Shown here in pieces: positions 23,398-35,241 of a stretch of 64,000 nt of DNA. Positions within the stretch are counted from its first letter, which is position 1, and each line of letters begins with the position of its first letter. Position numbers and translations under genes: made by a program. The notes under the pieces were generated by a model, which searched no databases, was not told the origin of the DNA, and saw only the letters and a program-made list of their open reading frames with translations. This DNA is from Armigeres subalbatus (taxonomy: Eukaryota; Arthropoda; Insecta; Diptera; Culicidae): assembly GCF_024139115.2 (NCBI RefSeq), contig NC_085140.1, positions 25,141,956-25,205,955 on the forward strand, in the 5' to 3' direction.

Positions 23398-23780
23398 GCT
23401 ACCTTTTCACGTGTGTCACCGGTTCACTGGAGATGTCCATCGAAGCCGCCAATCTTATCTTCCTCCTGTACAACCTGCTGGGTGGTCTGTACTTAAACGT
23501 GGTAGCGTTTCCCATCAGCAAGTACCTGTCGTTCTTCTTCTTCGCGTCGGAGGGTGCTTCCATTTACTACTGGCAAGGCGTGCAAAACATCACCTGCGAC
23601 CGGGGCCGGAATACTACCTGCCTGCGAAACGGAGAAGCTGTGCTGCTGGATTATGGCTACGGAACGACCCTGGACACGGTGTACTTTAACTATCTCGTGA
23701 TGGCAGGGGAGATTTTAGTCATTCATTTTGCGGCCTATTTATGCTTGAGGCGATTTGTCCGCCGTGTCGGATTCTATTGA
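23398..23780 (+). CDS. ABCG-type transporter, last exon (TM5, extracellular loop, TM6, stop)
   Basis: It starts in phase 1 and encodes GYLFTCVTGSLEMSIEAANL, the ABCG fifth-helix region in which a small-residue turn precedes the helix. LGGLYLNVVAFPISKY and a cysteine-containing extracellular loop with two N-glycosylation sequons (NIT, NTT) follow. After these come the final helix (YLVMAGEILVIHFAAYL) and a basic cytoplasmic tail ending RRVGFY before TGA at 23778-23780. Loop cysteines and this arrangement are standard for the family. The third-position GC bias matches the exon at 6261. No polyadenylation signal is obvious just downstream. Confidence 0.88.
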
Positions 23781-24799
23781 TGAGCGCTGCAATCCGTTTT
23801 TGGGTTGCTTTAAAATAGAATACAGTTTACGAGGAAAAAAAAAGACAAAGCCTTTGCCTATCTCAGGTAAATTATGTTTCGAAAGCCGGGGTTAAAAAAT
23901 AACAATCCGAACGGTAATTATAGTTACTCGGGTGTTCCAAAATCGTAGCTACGCATGCATTATGGTTTGGCTTTCGCTTCAGGTGTATCGGTCGTAGTGC
24001 GAGCGATCAGCATAGATGAATGATTGAACACTGATTCGCTTGCACTATCGACAGGCCAGGCTACAGGGAGCACCAGCTAGCGAGCAATTGACCGATCGGT
24101 GGTGATGGACTACCATTCAACGAGAAAACAATTACACAGACTCCAATGGTATACGAGCGAAAAATGAGCTTTGGTATCGAACAGAAGAAATTGGAGATAA
24201 CAATAATGACTAACCCGTCCACTCCCACTTTGTCTTCGTTGGATTCCATTGGCGTAGCTGGAGAGGAAAGATATTTTGCAGTTTTCTGATAAAGAAAATC
24301 TGAAAAAAAAATCTCGTGTGCTGGCCCTCATTTGCAATTTGCATGAAAAATGTATGAAGAAATATCATTAATTAGGTATTCCTTCACGCACATTAATTAA
24401 TTCTTAAAATAGAATATTCGGAATAATTCGATAAAATTGTTAATTAATTATTTAATTAATTAATTTACTCTAGAGAAAAACGAAATTCTACGAACAATCT
24501 ACATAGGTAAAGGTCCTCCAGCGCCAGACACTTCCTACCACCTACCATCTCTGAAAGCGACAGAAGGAAGCTATTTAACCTTCCTAGTGCATTGGGGTCT
24601 ATTTTGGCATTATGCATTATGAAAATGAAATCAATATCGATTTTGAAGGAACATAGATTCTTAGTCCAATTTTTTACGTGATTTCTTGCCTTTCGAAGGG
24701 TTATTTTGGAAAGGCTCACAAATTTGCGTAACAATATCATCAATAGAATGTAGCCATTCTCTATTTCCATGGATCAACACAATTCCTGGTTATTCCACG
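23781..24799. other. Intergenic, unassigned
   Basis: Presumably begins with the ABCG 3' UTR. AT-rich TTAATTAATT runs occur near 24390-24470. No gene or known repeat recognised. Confidence 0.45.
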
Positions 24800-25190
24800 A
24801 TCCGGTGTCCGCCTTGTTCGTGCCCCTCCAGCTCGTTATCATCGTTTTCCAAGTCTTTTCGTCCACGCCGTACACGAAATGATCCGTCCTTCCTCCCAGA
24901 GGAGAAGCTTGGGCAGCCTATACATTTTACCGGCCGACAGTCTATGACCAATTCGTAGTCGATGCTCCTCAAACAACCATATTTTTCCTGCCGTTGGGGT
25001 GGCCCTACCCATGGTTGGTCAACCAACGGTACCGGTTACGGGTAGTAAGTCACCTTGTTCGTGCCTTTCCAGTCGACTATCACCGCCTGCAGAACCGTTC
25101 TACCCATCCAGTCTCTCCCAGAGGACAAATAGCACCAGCTCCTGCGAGCTTGGGCAACCCAAGCTCCGCAGTCCGGACTTTGGTCGTAAC
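24800..25190. repeat. Diverged tandem duplication (~230-bp units)
   Basis: 24806-24920 and 25046-25170 share CCTTGTTCGTGCC, CTCCCAGAGGA and AGCTTGGGCA in the same order, so two diverged copies lie side by side. Function and family are unknown; no domain is visible in either frame. Confidence 0.45.
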
Positions 25191-25323
25191 CTGATCAGCA
25201 ATGCACAACAAAATTATAACTCAATTCTATCAATGGTTGTTATTTAAAACAAATTAGATAATTCGATAATTCGATAAAAATGTTTCTTCGTCCAGTTTTA
25301 TTTCATATCAAAATTATAACAAC

Positions 25324-26140
25324 ACTAGCTGACCCGGCGAACTTTGTCTCGCCCAAAACTGATCAATTTGCTGATAAATTTGTGTAAATTTATCTAAAAA
25401 ACAAACCGGTTTTTCAAAATAATTTTTCCTTTTTTTTACATTATTTTATCATGACACTTTTCGAATTAATTTAGTAGCCAAACCAAAATTAACAAAAATC
25501 GATCTTTCCGTTATCTGATGATAATGTCAACTTAGATGACATGATTTGAAATTATCATACAAAATGCACGACAAACCATTTCATCGGAGAGATCTTATTT
25601 CGATTGTAATTTTTTTTTTCAAAAAGAAAGGGATATAAATTAGCAAAAAATAAGCTGTCTATTCTAGAGCCATGCGCGGTCGTACAAATGCCAACTTTGT
25701 TTTATATATATAGATGATCAAAATTGAAAAAAATCATGCAAAATTGTACGATAAACCATTTCAACGAAAAGATTGGGCATTGATCCTTAAAGTATTCCAT
25801 TTCATCTTGACATTTTTCCTCGTAAAGAAAAGAAGAAAAGGGATATAAATTAGTAAAAATTGGGTTGTCTTTTCTTGAGTGATGCGCGGTTGTACTAATG
25901 CCATCTTTGAAGAAGAAGAGATGATCAAAATTGAAAAAAATCATGCAAAATTGTACGAAAACCCATTTCAACGAAAATATTGGGCATTGATCTTTAAAGT
26001 ATTCCATTTCATCTTAACATTTTTCCTCGTAAATAGAAGAAGAAAATGGATATAAATCAGCAAAAATTGAGTTGTCTATTCTTGAGTGATGCGCGGTCGT
26101 ACAAATGCCACCTTTGTTTTATATATATATAGATTAGTTA
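25324..26140. mobile_element. Repeat starting CTAGCTGACCCGGCGAACTT, with tandem triplicated 3' part
   Basis: The start CTAGCTGACCCGGCGAACTT is a string common in dispersed insect repeats. The 3' part consists of three ~208-bp tandem units, each carrying a TCATGCAAAATTGTACGA-like segment and a GATGCGCGGTCGTACAAATG-like end (25670, 25880, 26090). The first and last end in TTTTATATATATAGAT. No coding capacity is seen. The class is not assigned. Confidence 0.6.
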
Positions 26141-26156
26141 TGCATATTTACACAAA

Positions 26157-26310
26157 ATAATTGCCTACATTTTTTGTAGATATTGGAAAAAAGCGGAGAT
26201 AATCACCTCCAGTATAACTTGAATCTATCTTCGTTAATTGCCTACATTATGGATGGAAATCCATCTTAGCGTAACAGATTTTTATACGTGATGTAGGCAA
26301 TTACCTTGAA
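26157..26310. repeat. Small inverted repeat, TTGCCTACAT / ATGTAGGCAATT
   Basis: AATTGCCTACAT at about 26235 pairs with ATGTAGGCAATT at about 26294, and a further AATTGCCTACAT copy lies at 26159. It is a probable short foldback element; no target duplication was identified. 26310-26544 has no feature. Confidence 0.45.
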
Positions 26311-26544
26311 AGTAATATTTTTACAGGTCGGTGTTGAACTTAATCTGTAGATAAATAAAGCTTAAAAAAATATAATTTTTGTTATTTTAACAACTAACCA
26401 GCCAAATTTATAACACAAATTTATAACACATGATTGTTACAATATTTTTCTGAAACAAATATTATAATTTTGTTATGCATTGTTGATCGGGAAGTCCCAC
26501 CATGCTAGCCGTAGTAGTTCAAGCCAGGAAGCCGAAGCCGACAA

Positions 26545-27090
26545 ATATCTGTAATGGAACGTTAACGGGTTCTGGAACAACTTGCCGACCTTAGAGCTAC
26601 TGACCCATGCCAGCTCACCATGGGTGATAGCGCTACAGGTGAGTAACAAGTTTTCCGTCGAAGCAATAGACAGACAGCTAAGAGGGAACTACAAATGGAC
26701 GACGAAAGTAGATCGCAACTTCCGTCACTCGGTCGCTATCGGGGTTCATCAAAGAATCCCTTTCGATATCCTCGAAATCGACACTGACTTGCTTATTGTC
26801 GGCATCCGTGTTGAGGGCGCCATTAGCATTTCGGTCATTAACTGTTATTTCCCCTGCGGGACCATCCCCAACATCAGAACCAAAATCGAAGGAGTCACAT
26901 GGTGCTCGGCGATTTCAACGCATACCATTTTTGTTGGGGAGGTGAAAGGACTGACGCTAGGGGGACAATGTTTAACAGTCTTTTCGAAGGAACGGACCTT
27001 GTCGTCCTTAATGACGGGTCCCCGACCGTCTTTAACGGGCACTTTTTTATATACAAACAAAGATTCAAACAATGAACATGTAACAAATAA
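26545..27090 (+). pseudogene. Jockey-like LINE endonuclease fragment
   Basis: Frame 1 gives WNVNGFWNNLPTLELLT then SSPWVIALQ, the N-terminal part of an apurinic-type endonuclease. After a frameshift near 26900 a second frame gives LGDFNAYHFCWGG, the catalytic GDFNAxH-xWG motif, then LVVLNDGSPTVF. At least one frameshift and a stop (TAA before WNV) are present, and no reverse transcriptase follows, so it is a 5' fragment. Jockey or a nearby clade is likely from the motif order. Confidence 0.75.
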
Positions 27091-27257
27091 CAAATTAAAA
27101 AAATGCACGTTCTCTCTTGGTACCCTGAGAGAGACGGCTAGGTGGTGCCCTCTGCGGGATATGATGAAGTTGCATATCTAGACCAACATTTGAAAAGGGC
27201 CAAAAAAGGGGTGAAAACAGCCAAAATTTATTCCTTCTGATTCTTCGTCTACATATA

Positions 27258-27400
27258 CACGCTCATTTTTTTTTTCTACTCAATAGTGAGTAGTTTTGTA
27301 TTGCCGTCTCTTTTTTTTCCCACAGAAATTTTACTCACTTTTTAATAAAAGTGGAACCATTCAAAATTTGAGCAATTATTTTCCGGTCCAAATTAGTGTC
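27258..27400. mobile_element. Terminal fragment of the CACGCTCATTT TIR family
   Basis: CACGCTCATTT, then CTACTCAATAGTGAGTAG, matches the termini of the 33257-38541 element (CACGCTCATTTGAATCTAC then CAAAAGTGAGTC or CAATAGTGAGTC). Only one end is clear; the other side decays after ACTCACTTTTTAATAAAAG. 27400-27590 has no feature. Confidence 0.55.
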
Positions 27401-27589
27401 ATGTCGAAGTTACTCGTCGCCCTCGGTGGAAATATGAGAGAGGTGACTGGGAAGCGTATGTAACGCTTATATATGCCGAATTAGAGAAGCATCCCCCAAT
27501 AGACATGTCGGCTTTCACGGAGGCAATGATGCTTTCCGCCTCCCAGTCAATTCCGAGAACCAGTGAGTTAAAAGATTTCAAGAAAATAT

Positions 27590-27850
27590 TTAGCTCTTTT
27601 TAGTGGAATGTTTTCACTGTCATAAGACGAGTTTAGCACAATTCCACTTATTTCCAACACTTCGTATTACTTTTACAAATACGTATTTCGACCTCAACTG
27701 TTAGGTGGTCTTCAGTGTCTCGTACTTGACTCGAAGTCGAATTAGGTACGATACACTGAAGACGATCTTACAGTTGAGGTCGAAATACCTGCCGAAGTGT
27801 TGGAATTAAATGAAATTGTACAAACTCGTCTTATGACAGTAAAAGATTTC
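27590..27850. repeat. Foldback repeat (AAGACGAGTTTAG family), copy 1
   Basis: The left arm CTGTCATAAGACGAGTTT pairs with the right arm AAACTCGTCTTATGACAG. The inner arms include ACGTATTTCGACCTCAACTG and its complement, and the centre has CTTCAGTGTCTCGTACTTGA. Copy 2 is at 45095-45290. Confidence 0.8.
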
Positions 27851-27985
27851 ATTAAAACTGTAGAAAATTCCATTACGAAAAACTTTAAAGAGAATAGCAA
27901 AGCTTCATCCGATTAATTTGTTGAAATATGAAAACTTTTCAAGATGAATTTCTACATTTTTATGATCTTCTTCAGAGTTGTTTAG

Positions 27986-28206
27986 GGTCACTCCTGACAG
28001 AATCCAAGTATCAAAGCGCTCACGTTTTCGGGGGCACACCACTCGATACGGAGGCGGCGAACAACTGTCATTTTTGTTGATTCAGCTTTGCTGCGTCGCA
28101 GCATGCGTGAAAAAATAAAAATGACAGTTGTGCGTTGCTTCCGTATCGAGTGGTGTGCCCCCGAAAACGCGAGCACTTTGAAACTTGGATTCTTTCAGGA
28201 GTGACC
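27986..28206. mobile_element. 221-bp foldback MITE, GGTCACTCCTGA ends
   Basis: A near-perfect inverted repeat with arms of about 95 bp: GGTCACTCCTGACAGAATCC on the left against GGTCACTCCTGAAAGAATCC on the right, and CGGGGGCACACCACTCGATA in both arms. The central loop is only about 30 bp. TTA-like bases flank it but no exact target duplication is certain. Folded RNA from it would be a long hairpin. Confidence 0.85.
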
Positions 28207-30470
28207 TTAATATGTTGGAATAAAAAAAAACATTTGCTAAACATAGTAAGCCTTTATTGTTGAAAATAAAACAGTTTTATTCACTTTTAAAATTTTAATT
28301 CAGGTTAACTTTCAGTTTCAAAAAAAAATATGAGCTGACGATTATTTTGGGTATAAAAACATGTGAATTCAGCTGAAAAATGCCTGAGATATTGTTAAGT
28401 CAAATCAGAGTCAATTTGTGAATTCTTTTTGTAGCCCGTCATAAACGTCGTAGAAGTAAGCCAACGTTCAGGAGCAAAGTTTTTCACGAAATATGAAAAG
28501 TCAAGAAATGTCCGACCTTCACATTGTTGCGTTAAAAAATTATTTCAATTTGAAAGAGCAAGTCGGGTAATATTGACCCGAACACGTTAAGAAGGTTAAC
28601 CAACTATCCATTTCCCGTGTCGTTTCTGGAACAGGATTCCTGTAGCAATGAGTGTCGAACTAATTTTCCTCTCCTTATTTTTGGGCGTAAGACCTATTCC
28701 GCCAACTGATGTTTTTGGCCAAATGATCCATTATGCCAAAGAGACTGTACGGGTTATTCTTCAGTTTTCTGGGAATAAAAAAGGATTCCCAAGTAACATT
28801 TTAGGTTTTATGATTCACTACAAGAGTTTTTGAATCCACTACAATAAAACCCTAGTCGAGGTAGTTGCTTCTTCATCGCTTACACCAAACCTCTTGAATA
28901 GCAGTTTCTACTTAGCCGGCTCACCCTTGAAATGGTTTTGAAGAAGAAATGTAATATAGACTTCAAGATCAGAATATGACAAAATATGAACTCGAACTCG
29001 GCATTGAAAACGTTTCGAAATCTATTCGAAAGCTACTCTAAAAGTAAGTTGATCTCGATGCATGCGGAATTCTCTAGATCTAGGTTTATTAAAACAATCA
29101 CATGAGAAAATAAAATACGTTCAGTCTAAGCAAAATAATTAAAGTTTATTATCTATGAAACCAAAAAATGGCATAACCAAATATGCAAATAATATATAAT
29201 TGACCATCGATAAAAATTATTAAAACAAATTATACGTATGGTGACTTAATTTTTAATGTCGAATTAGTTTTATTGTGTTAAATGGTGCGAAACATCGATA
29301 TAATTGATGCGCTCTCAGTAAACCCCGTTTTAACAATTATTTTTCAATAAAACAAATTTGAATTAAATTCGAAATTTTCTGCAAAAAAAACTATTATTGT
29401 TTTTTGTAGTGTTATAAACAAAGTTTTGTATGTAGCGTTCATAAAATATCGTATATAACCATGAATCTAATGCAGTTTAAATAGATATTTGAATTCAAAA
29501 TCTCTACTAATGTAGAGAAATAAATATGGCGATGGCATTCGAGATGATTTTTCGCGATCCATTTGTGCTAATTATTTTGCGTTGATGAAATCCACTTTAG
29601 AATCATAATAATTAGATATGACATTCATGAAGATCGACAGGCTAATATAAATGCCGGTTAGTCATTTTTCAACATATATGATGACCACAATTAGAGGAAA
29701 TTTGACAGTTCAAGTACATCAGAATAAAACAAAGGGCATGGATAGATGCTATGGATTGCGGCATCTAATTGGTAATTTATTACACGTAAGTAAAAAATGA
29801 AGTACTCTGCTATTTATCATTTGTGTCGGCTTCAAAAATGCACATTGCCCGATTGCCGTGTCACTGTTAATGCAAAAATGAAACGTTTAAGATGACTGAG
29901 ACGGGTCTACGCGCCATGTTATTTCCTCTTTGTTAAGACTAAGGCTTTTTATGTAGCAATCATAAATGCAAATCAATCTCAGGTTATGCCAATTGGTTCG
30001 AAAATAACTTTCATAGTTGTAAAACGATTTTAAGAATTCTTTCATAGTGACAAATAAAACAAACATGAAAGAGCTTTATTGTTATTAACCAGATGGGTTT
30101 AATCAAGGCAAGCATTGCTTTAATAACACCATGTTTAAAGTTTTACAGTATCCAGAAATTATAACTTGCTTCAAAAGGTTTTGACAACAGCTTGAAGATC
30201 AATAATAATTTATGCGTGTTTAATGTCTTTTCTAAATTGAAGAGCATAACTATTGCCGCAATAAAACCACAATAAATAACTTCGAATGCCAAAGAGTTGT
30301 GGGAATGTTACTTGGGATTGTATAGTAAAAATGATTCGAAACGTGTTTTATCCTTCGCGTCGGTCTACACATTCATTCAGTACACGGTAACAAAATTAAT
30401 TAAAATAAAAATGTATAGGGTTACCAATTTAAGAATATACATTCCAAATAACCGTTTAAACCTGAATATT
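28207..30470. other. Unassigned AT-rich intergenic DNA
   Basis: About 2.2 kb without a recognisable gene. A stray GTTTTTGGCCAAATGATCC near 28710 resembles the GGCCAAATGACC units at 17700. Nothing else is supported. Confidence 0.45.
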
Positions 30471-30479
30471 CTCCCTCGT

Positions 30480-31300
30480 CTTTCAATTTCCGTAGAAACT
30501 CAATCTTCGATGGGAAGCAACGACAGTTTGGTAGTTGTCCTCTTTGAGGAACTTTGTACTCGACGTCAGTACAGTTACCACTCTGGTAACCTTATTTGCT
30601 CCAGTATGTGTCTGGTCTTCTCTGCCCAACTTTCACTGCAGAGGAGATCGATTATCCTCCCGTAATACGACTAGATCTCCGATCTTTAACTCCTTATCGT
30701 GACGATTATGCTTCGTACGTTGCTGTAACTCTTGCGGATAGTAGGATGACCATATTTTTCAGAAGGTATTTCTTATCTATTGAATTTCCTGATACTTTGA
30801 CAATGTATTTATTTTTAGATGCTCCAGCGACGGCTCCGGAATTGCAGTCAAATCACGACCTATCAGAAAGTAAGCTGGACTGATAGCCTTGAGATCGTTG
30901 GGATCAGACGACATTGCATTGGTACGAGTGGCCTTGAGTTTAAAATGGCTTCAATCTGAATGATGAGAGTGATCCATTGGTCGTATGTGTACTTCGATTC
31001 GCCAACTACTCGTCTGATGTGATGTTTCGCAAACTTTACCCCTGCTTCCCATACGTCGCCGAATTCATGGGAACGAGCAAGAATGAGTTACCAATTAATT
31101 TCCAACAGGCAGGCCTTAATAGTAGCTTCATTCCGGAACATCTAATACACCTTGTGAAGCTCGGAATTGGCACCTATAAAATTAGTATCATTGTCGGATA
31201 GGATTGTGGTTGGTACTCCCCTTCTTGGAACGAAACGCTTCAGGACGTTGATGAATGCTTGACTGGAGAGATCAACCATAGATATAATTATCAAGATGTT
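30480..31300 (-). pseudogene. BEL/Pao integrase 3' part, broken
   Basis: On the - strand, from 31290 downward, frames give SSQAFINVLKRFVPRRGVPT and SDNDTNFIGANSEL (integrase core). GDVWEAGVKFAKHHIRRVVG and IEAILNSRPL follow, then QELQQRTK and LKIGDLVVLREDN with VVTVLTS. These are the ordered motifs of the C-terminal half of a BEL/Pao integrase. Several stops and frameshifts show it is dead. Confidence 0.8.
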
Positions 31301-31559
31301 GGGGTCAGAACAAATTAGTACTCATTTTATGGTTCCAATGTACTAAGATTTCGGTACCCAGCTGGTACCCAGCAAAACTTAGCAATCCTTTGATTTAAAT
31401 TTGAATTTGTTCTAATTTTTCATCGTTGTCATCGTTATCGTTGTATTTATTTGTTTATCTCAAATGAACGTAGGGAATGTTGTCAGAGTGGAGCTAAGAC
31501 GTGTTCGCAGGATTGGAGTATTGGATTTATAATACCTCCATCGTCAACTAACAATTCTT

Positions 31560-31925
31560 TTTCGTTTTAGGATTTGGGCGTTCGGATGTAACTTCCGATA
31601 CTTCATCTGTTAGAAGCAAACGCGACGACGAATACCTGTTTAAGTATGAACGTCCACAACTCTTACGATGCTATCCTTGTTTGGGAAGACTACTATTGCT
31701 GAACCGAGAGCGAAATGTTTTGGCGGCAGGATTTTATTTTAAAAAAAATCAGCGCCGACTCGGAATTCGGTATATGTGTCTTCTTACACCTCGCTGGTCT
31801 CTGGTGTGGCAGTTCGACGTACTTCTACGTACGTTGCTTTAAAGCGTAAGAGACGGTTGTGCGGAACACCTACAAAATCTGGTTCGGGCCGCCGAAAAGT
31901 GTGTTCACCTAGTAGGAAATGTGCT
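31560..31925 (-). pseudogene. Short BEL/Pao-like pol tail
   Basis: The - strand frame AHFLLGEHTFRRPEPDF then NRLLRF resembles the HFLxG-(x)n-PEPD segment near the end of BEL/Pao pol, and a later frame gives IVRVVDVHT. It abuts the end of the gypsy fragment at 31905-31925 with no clear LTR between. 31301-31559 is unassigned and might hold LTR remains. Confidence 0.45.
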
Positions 31926-32941
31926 GGAGTACGCAATCCTTAATCTCTTGAGAAGCGATCTATTCTGCCTTTCTACTTCTCCATTCATGGAAGGCCAATA
32001 TGGTATCGTATTGATGAGCGTTATTCCGCTATCCTCACAGAATTCACGAAATTCGTCACATTTTTCACTAAATTGTGGGCCGTTATCTGCCCTTAGTGTC
32101 ACTGGTAGGCCATACCTACCGAAAATTGTTGCCAATTCCTGTATAGTCTCCGAAGCAGTTATTTCCGTCATTTCACACACTTCCATAAAACGGCTATAAT
32201 AATCAATAACCACCAGCAAGTATTGACCTTCAGGTAGTGGGCCCAGGAAGTCAACTGCAACGTCTGTCCATGGCTGTGCCGGGAGTTCTCTTCTTATCAT
32301 TGGTTCTGGCGGATTCGGAGCCGATACTAGCGTACATCCTCTACAATTTCTAACAAACTTTTCTATGTCGTAATCCATCTTCGGCCACCACACATTTGTC
32401 CTCAAATGACTTTTCATCATTCTTACTCCAGGATGACCTTCATGACCGATTTGTAAAACACGCTGACGTAAGCTACGGGGTATGATAATCCTATCTATTC
32501 TTAACAGAACCGTATCAATGATGGACAACTCATTCGTAATCACTTTGAAAACCAAAGGCATATTCTGATCTTTTCCTCTTTCAAGCTTTTCTATAACTTC
32601 TGATATTTCTTCATCTTTCTCACTTTCGTTTTTGATTTCAATCCACTTCAACGCTACTGATGAGCTTGCCAATTCTGCAATTGTTCTAATTATTAACTCC
32701 TCCGCAGGATCAAAGGCATATGATGGTACAGTTGATAGACGGGAAAGGCAATCTGCAATGTTTTGAGGTCCTGGAATATGTATTACTTGATAGTCGAAAG
32801 ATTGTAAACTTAATACCCATCGCTCAATTCGAGCGCATGGTCTTGATCGTGGAGTAAATAAATATTGTAAAGCTTTACAATCCGTTATTAAGTTGAAATG
32901 CCTGCCATATAAATACATACTGAATCGCTCGACACTCCAGA
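31905..32941 (-). pseudogene. Ty3/gypsy RNase H end and integrase
   Basis: The frame begins in RNase H (LITDCKALQYLF; HIPGPQNIADCLSRL). It continues into integrase with an H-H-C-C zinc motif (GHEGHPG and CRGC) and the core D-D-E residues in VDFLGPLPEG, RADNGPQFS and MNGEVERQN. It stops soon after the catalytic glutamate, so the C-terminal integrase region is lost or frameshifted. A one-base deletion near 32941 separates it from the next fragment. Retroelement enzyme, no host role. Confidence 0.9.
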
Positions 32942-33254
32942 CTACGCCAATGCCTCTCTTTCTGTTTGGCAGTACCGACGTTCAGTTTCGGTCAGAGATT
33001 CTGAGGCAAAGCATAATACACGTGACACTCCTTTTGTGTTTTCTTGAAGTAACACTGCTCCAAGTTCAGTTGGACTGGCATCAGCCATTACGATTGTTTT
33101 GTCATTCACAGAGAAAAAACCAAGCTTAGCTGTGGATGCTAGTTTGTTCTTGATTATTTCAAATGCTTCGTTGTGCTTGCTGTTCCATTCGAACTTAACA
33201 CCCTTTTTTGTAAGCTCTCGCAGAGGCTCAGCCACAGAAGCTAGGACTTGATCA
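32942..33254 (-). pseudogene. Ty3/gypsy RT-RNase H junction fragment
   Basis: LASVAEPLRELTKKG, then MADASPTELGAVLLQ with the RNase H aspartate, then YCQTEREALA with its glutamate. The frame then hits TAG where one base is missing relative to the next fragment. Upstream the gene is cut at 33254 by the TIR element and resumes at 38544 with FLGLANY. Confidence 0.88.
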
Positions 33255-33499
33255 TACACGCTCATTTGAATCTACCCAAAAGTGAGTCAAAATGACTCAC
33301 TTTTGAATTTTGATGCAAATGTCAAAAAGTGAGTAACATTATATTTTGCAGGTGAGTCAAGTTTAACTCACTTCCCATAATTTCAGCTTTTACTCACTTT
33401 TGCGTAATTGTCTCAACTGTCAGACTGTTTGAAAATTTTCCTCGTGCTTTAATAAAGTAGTGTATTTTGTGATAACTGAAATGTTCCGGACGGGAATAC

Positions 33500-34720
33500 G
33501 ATATTTATGGACAGACATCGGCGCAGATGGGCAGAGCTGGCGGTGGTGATCCGGCTGGACATGGCCAGATTCTCGCAGAACTGGCAGTTTCGCAGCACGA
33601 TCGATCCGGAGGAGCTGTTCTATAAGATTTTCGGCGACGGAGGATTCTATTCAAGATTCCATGATTTCTCCGGTTCGCGATATGGCTTTAAGGGTGCCTA
33701 GGAAGCAATGATGAACTTGACCTTTGCCCATGCCCGTGGTGTCAACAAAGACATGGACGTTATTGTGGTGCATTCATGCCCAAATGTTCCGGATCACGAT
33801 ATTAACCAGCCACAAAGACCGGCAAGTAACAGTCCCGCTAAGGAACTGGAATGAAGACAATATCTACCGGAAAATTTGTGTTGCGTTCCATCTGTCGGTA
33901 TTGTTCGGGTACGCAAATGTACATATTCGTGCCTGGAGTATACGCGTATACGCCTTCAAGGAGCAGAGCGATAGCGTGTAATCGTTCCAATGTCTGCCAG
34001 CGTTATGAACAGCCGATACGAAACAAAGAACTATTCATTACATTCAAGTAAGTTTTTAAGTACTGAGCTCGTTAAGAGATATTTTCCAGATGTACGCATG
34101 TTAGTAAAAGCAACCGACAAATTGGTGTTATATCGAATTTGTTGGATAATGAAACAAATGCGTTGTACCCATTGTATTAATAAATGCGTTATGAAAATAA
34201 ATATATATTTTTTAATTTACAGCGCAGATAAGAGTCGCTCTTTCCGCCAAGATGGTGCCGATGTGCACACAGATGGAAACATTTCCCCCTCTCAAGCGGT
34301 CGTCGGGGTGGTGCAGGGGGTGCAGGGCGTCTACGAAGATCAGACAATCCAGGTGGTGCCGGTCACATCTTCGCGCACCCGGCAAGGGTCTTTCACAGGT
34401 CAACAGCGTTAGCTATTGTGACCAATCCAGATCCCAAGTCCCAACCAAGCTAAGCAACAAGCACAAAGTGATGATAAAGGTTAGAATTTTTAGTTCCGAT
34501 AAATGTTTTGAGTTTATAATAATTTCTCCTCGTTTCTTATTTTTAGGCGCACGCAGAATTGGAAGATCATGGGCGTTACATAGTCTCGTTCCTTCTGACG
34601 AAGAAAATGAATCTATCGAGAACAAAATCACTCAGTTCCCGAATGATGATGATTTTATCAACTACCAACTATATTTCTTATGTAAACTCTTAGCATTATG
34701 TACTGGTACATGTCACTACA
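33500..34720 (+). pseudogene. Tid (mitochondrial DnaJ, DNAJA3-type) gene relic with retained introns
   Basis: In order: WQFRSTIDPEELFYKIFGD, FSGSRYGF, NLTFAHARGVNKDMDV, then after a gap ISTGKFVLRS-CRYCSG, KELFITF, DGADVHTDGNIS-SQAV, VQGVYEDQTIQV and an AHAELED end segment. These follow the order of Tid/DNAJA3 after the J domain; most of the CxxCxGxG zinc repeats and the J domain are missing. Stops (near 33700, 33855, 34412) and frameshifts kill it. Two intron-like gaps survive with GT-AG ends (34048-34222 after ITFK; 34480-34546), so it was copied as DNA, not from mRNA. Tid is a host mitochondrial chaperone; this copy cannot work. Confidence 0.8.
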
Positions 34721-34894
34721 ATTAAATTAATAAATTATTTGAGATACTTACTTACTTACTTATGGATCCTGTACACCTCCGGTGGTGCAAAGGGCCGACT
34801 TGAAAGATCTCCATCCTGAGCGATGCCCGGCTATCGCTTTAACCTGTTGCCAGGTTAGATTTCGGTCGACTTCTTTTATTTCTTTATTGAGGCT

Positions 34895-35206
34895 TCACCG
34901 CCATGAGCCTCTGGGTCTGCCTCTGCTGCGATGTCCCGCTGGGTTCCAGTCTAATGCTTGCTTACAGATTTCGTTTCCGCCCCTACGTAGAGTGTGGCCG
35001 ACCCAGCCCCACTTCCGATCCCGAATTTCTGTTGTTATCGGCCTCTGGTGACAACGACGATGGAGCTCGTTGTTTGAGATCCAGTTGTGAGGCCACCAGG
35101 CCTGAATTATATACCGCAGGCATCTGTTAATGAACACCTGCAGCCGTTGAGTGTTCTCCACTGATACACACCATGTTTCGCTAGCGTATAACAGCACAGA
35201 TTTCAC
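34895..35206 (-). pseudogene. LINE C-terminal region
   Basis: SVLLYASETWCVSVENTQRL, then FINRCLRYI, WPHNWISNNELH, KWGWVGHTLRR and SRGRPRGSWR. These are the conserved segments after the RT domain in LINEs of this type. It is separated from the RT by a frameshift near 35230. Confidence 0.85.
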
Positions 35207-35241
35207 GTTAGAGTTGAAAATTCGTATTTTGGTGCGTTCAC

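Noticed and set aside
25702..26007. 101-codon - strand frame
   Set aside because: It spans tandem ~208-bp repeat units, so the peptide is itself a duplicated artefact.
29690..29920. Possible zinc-finger (THAP-like) fragment
   Set aside because: A few residues look suggestive, but the C-H spacing and order are wrong and stops intervene.
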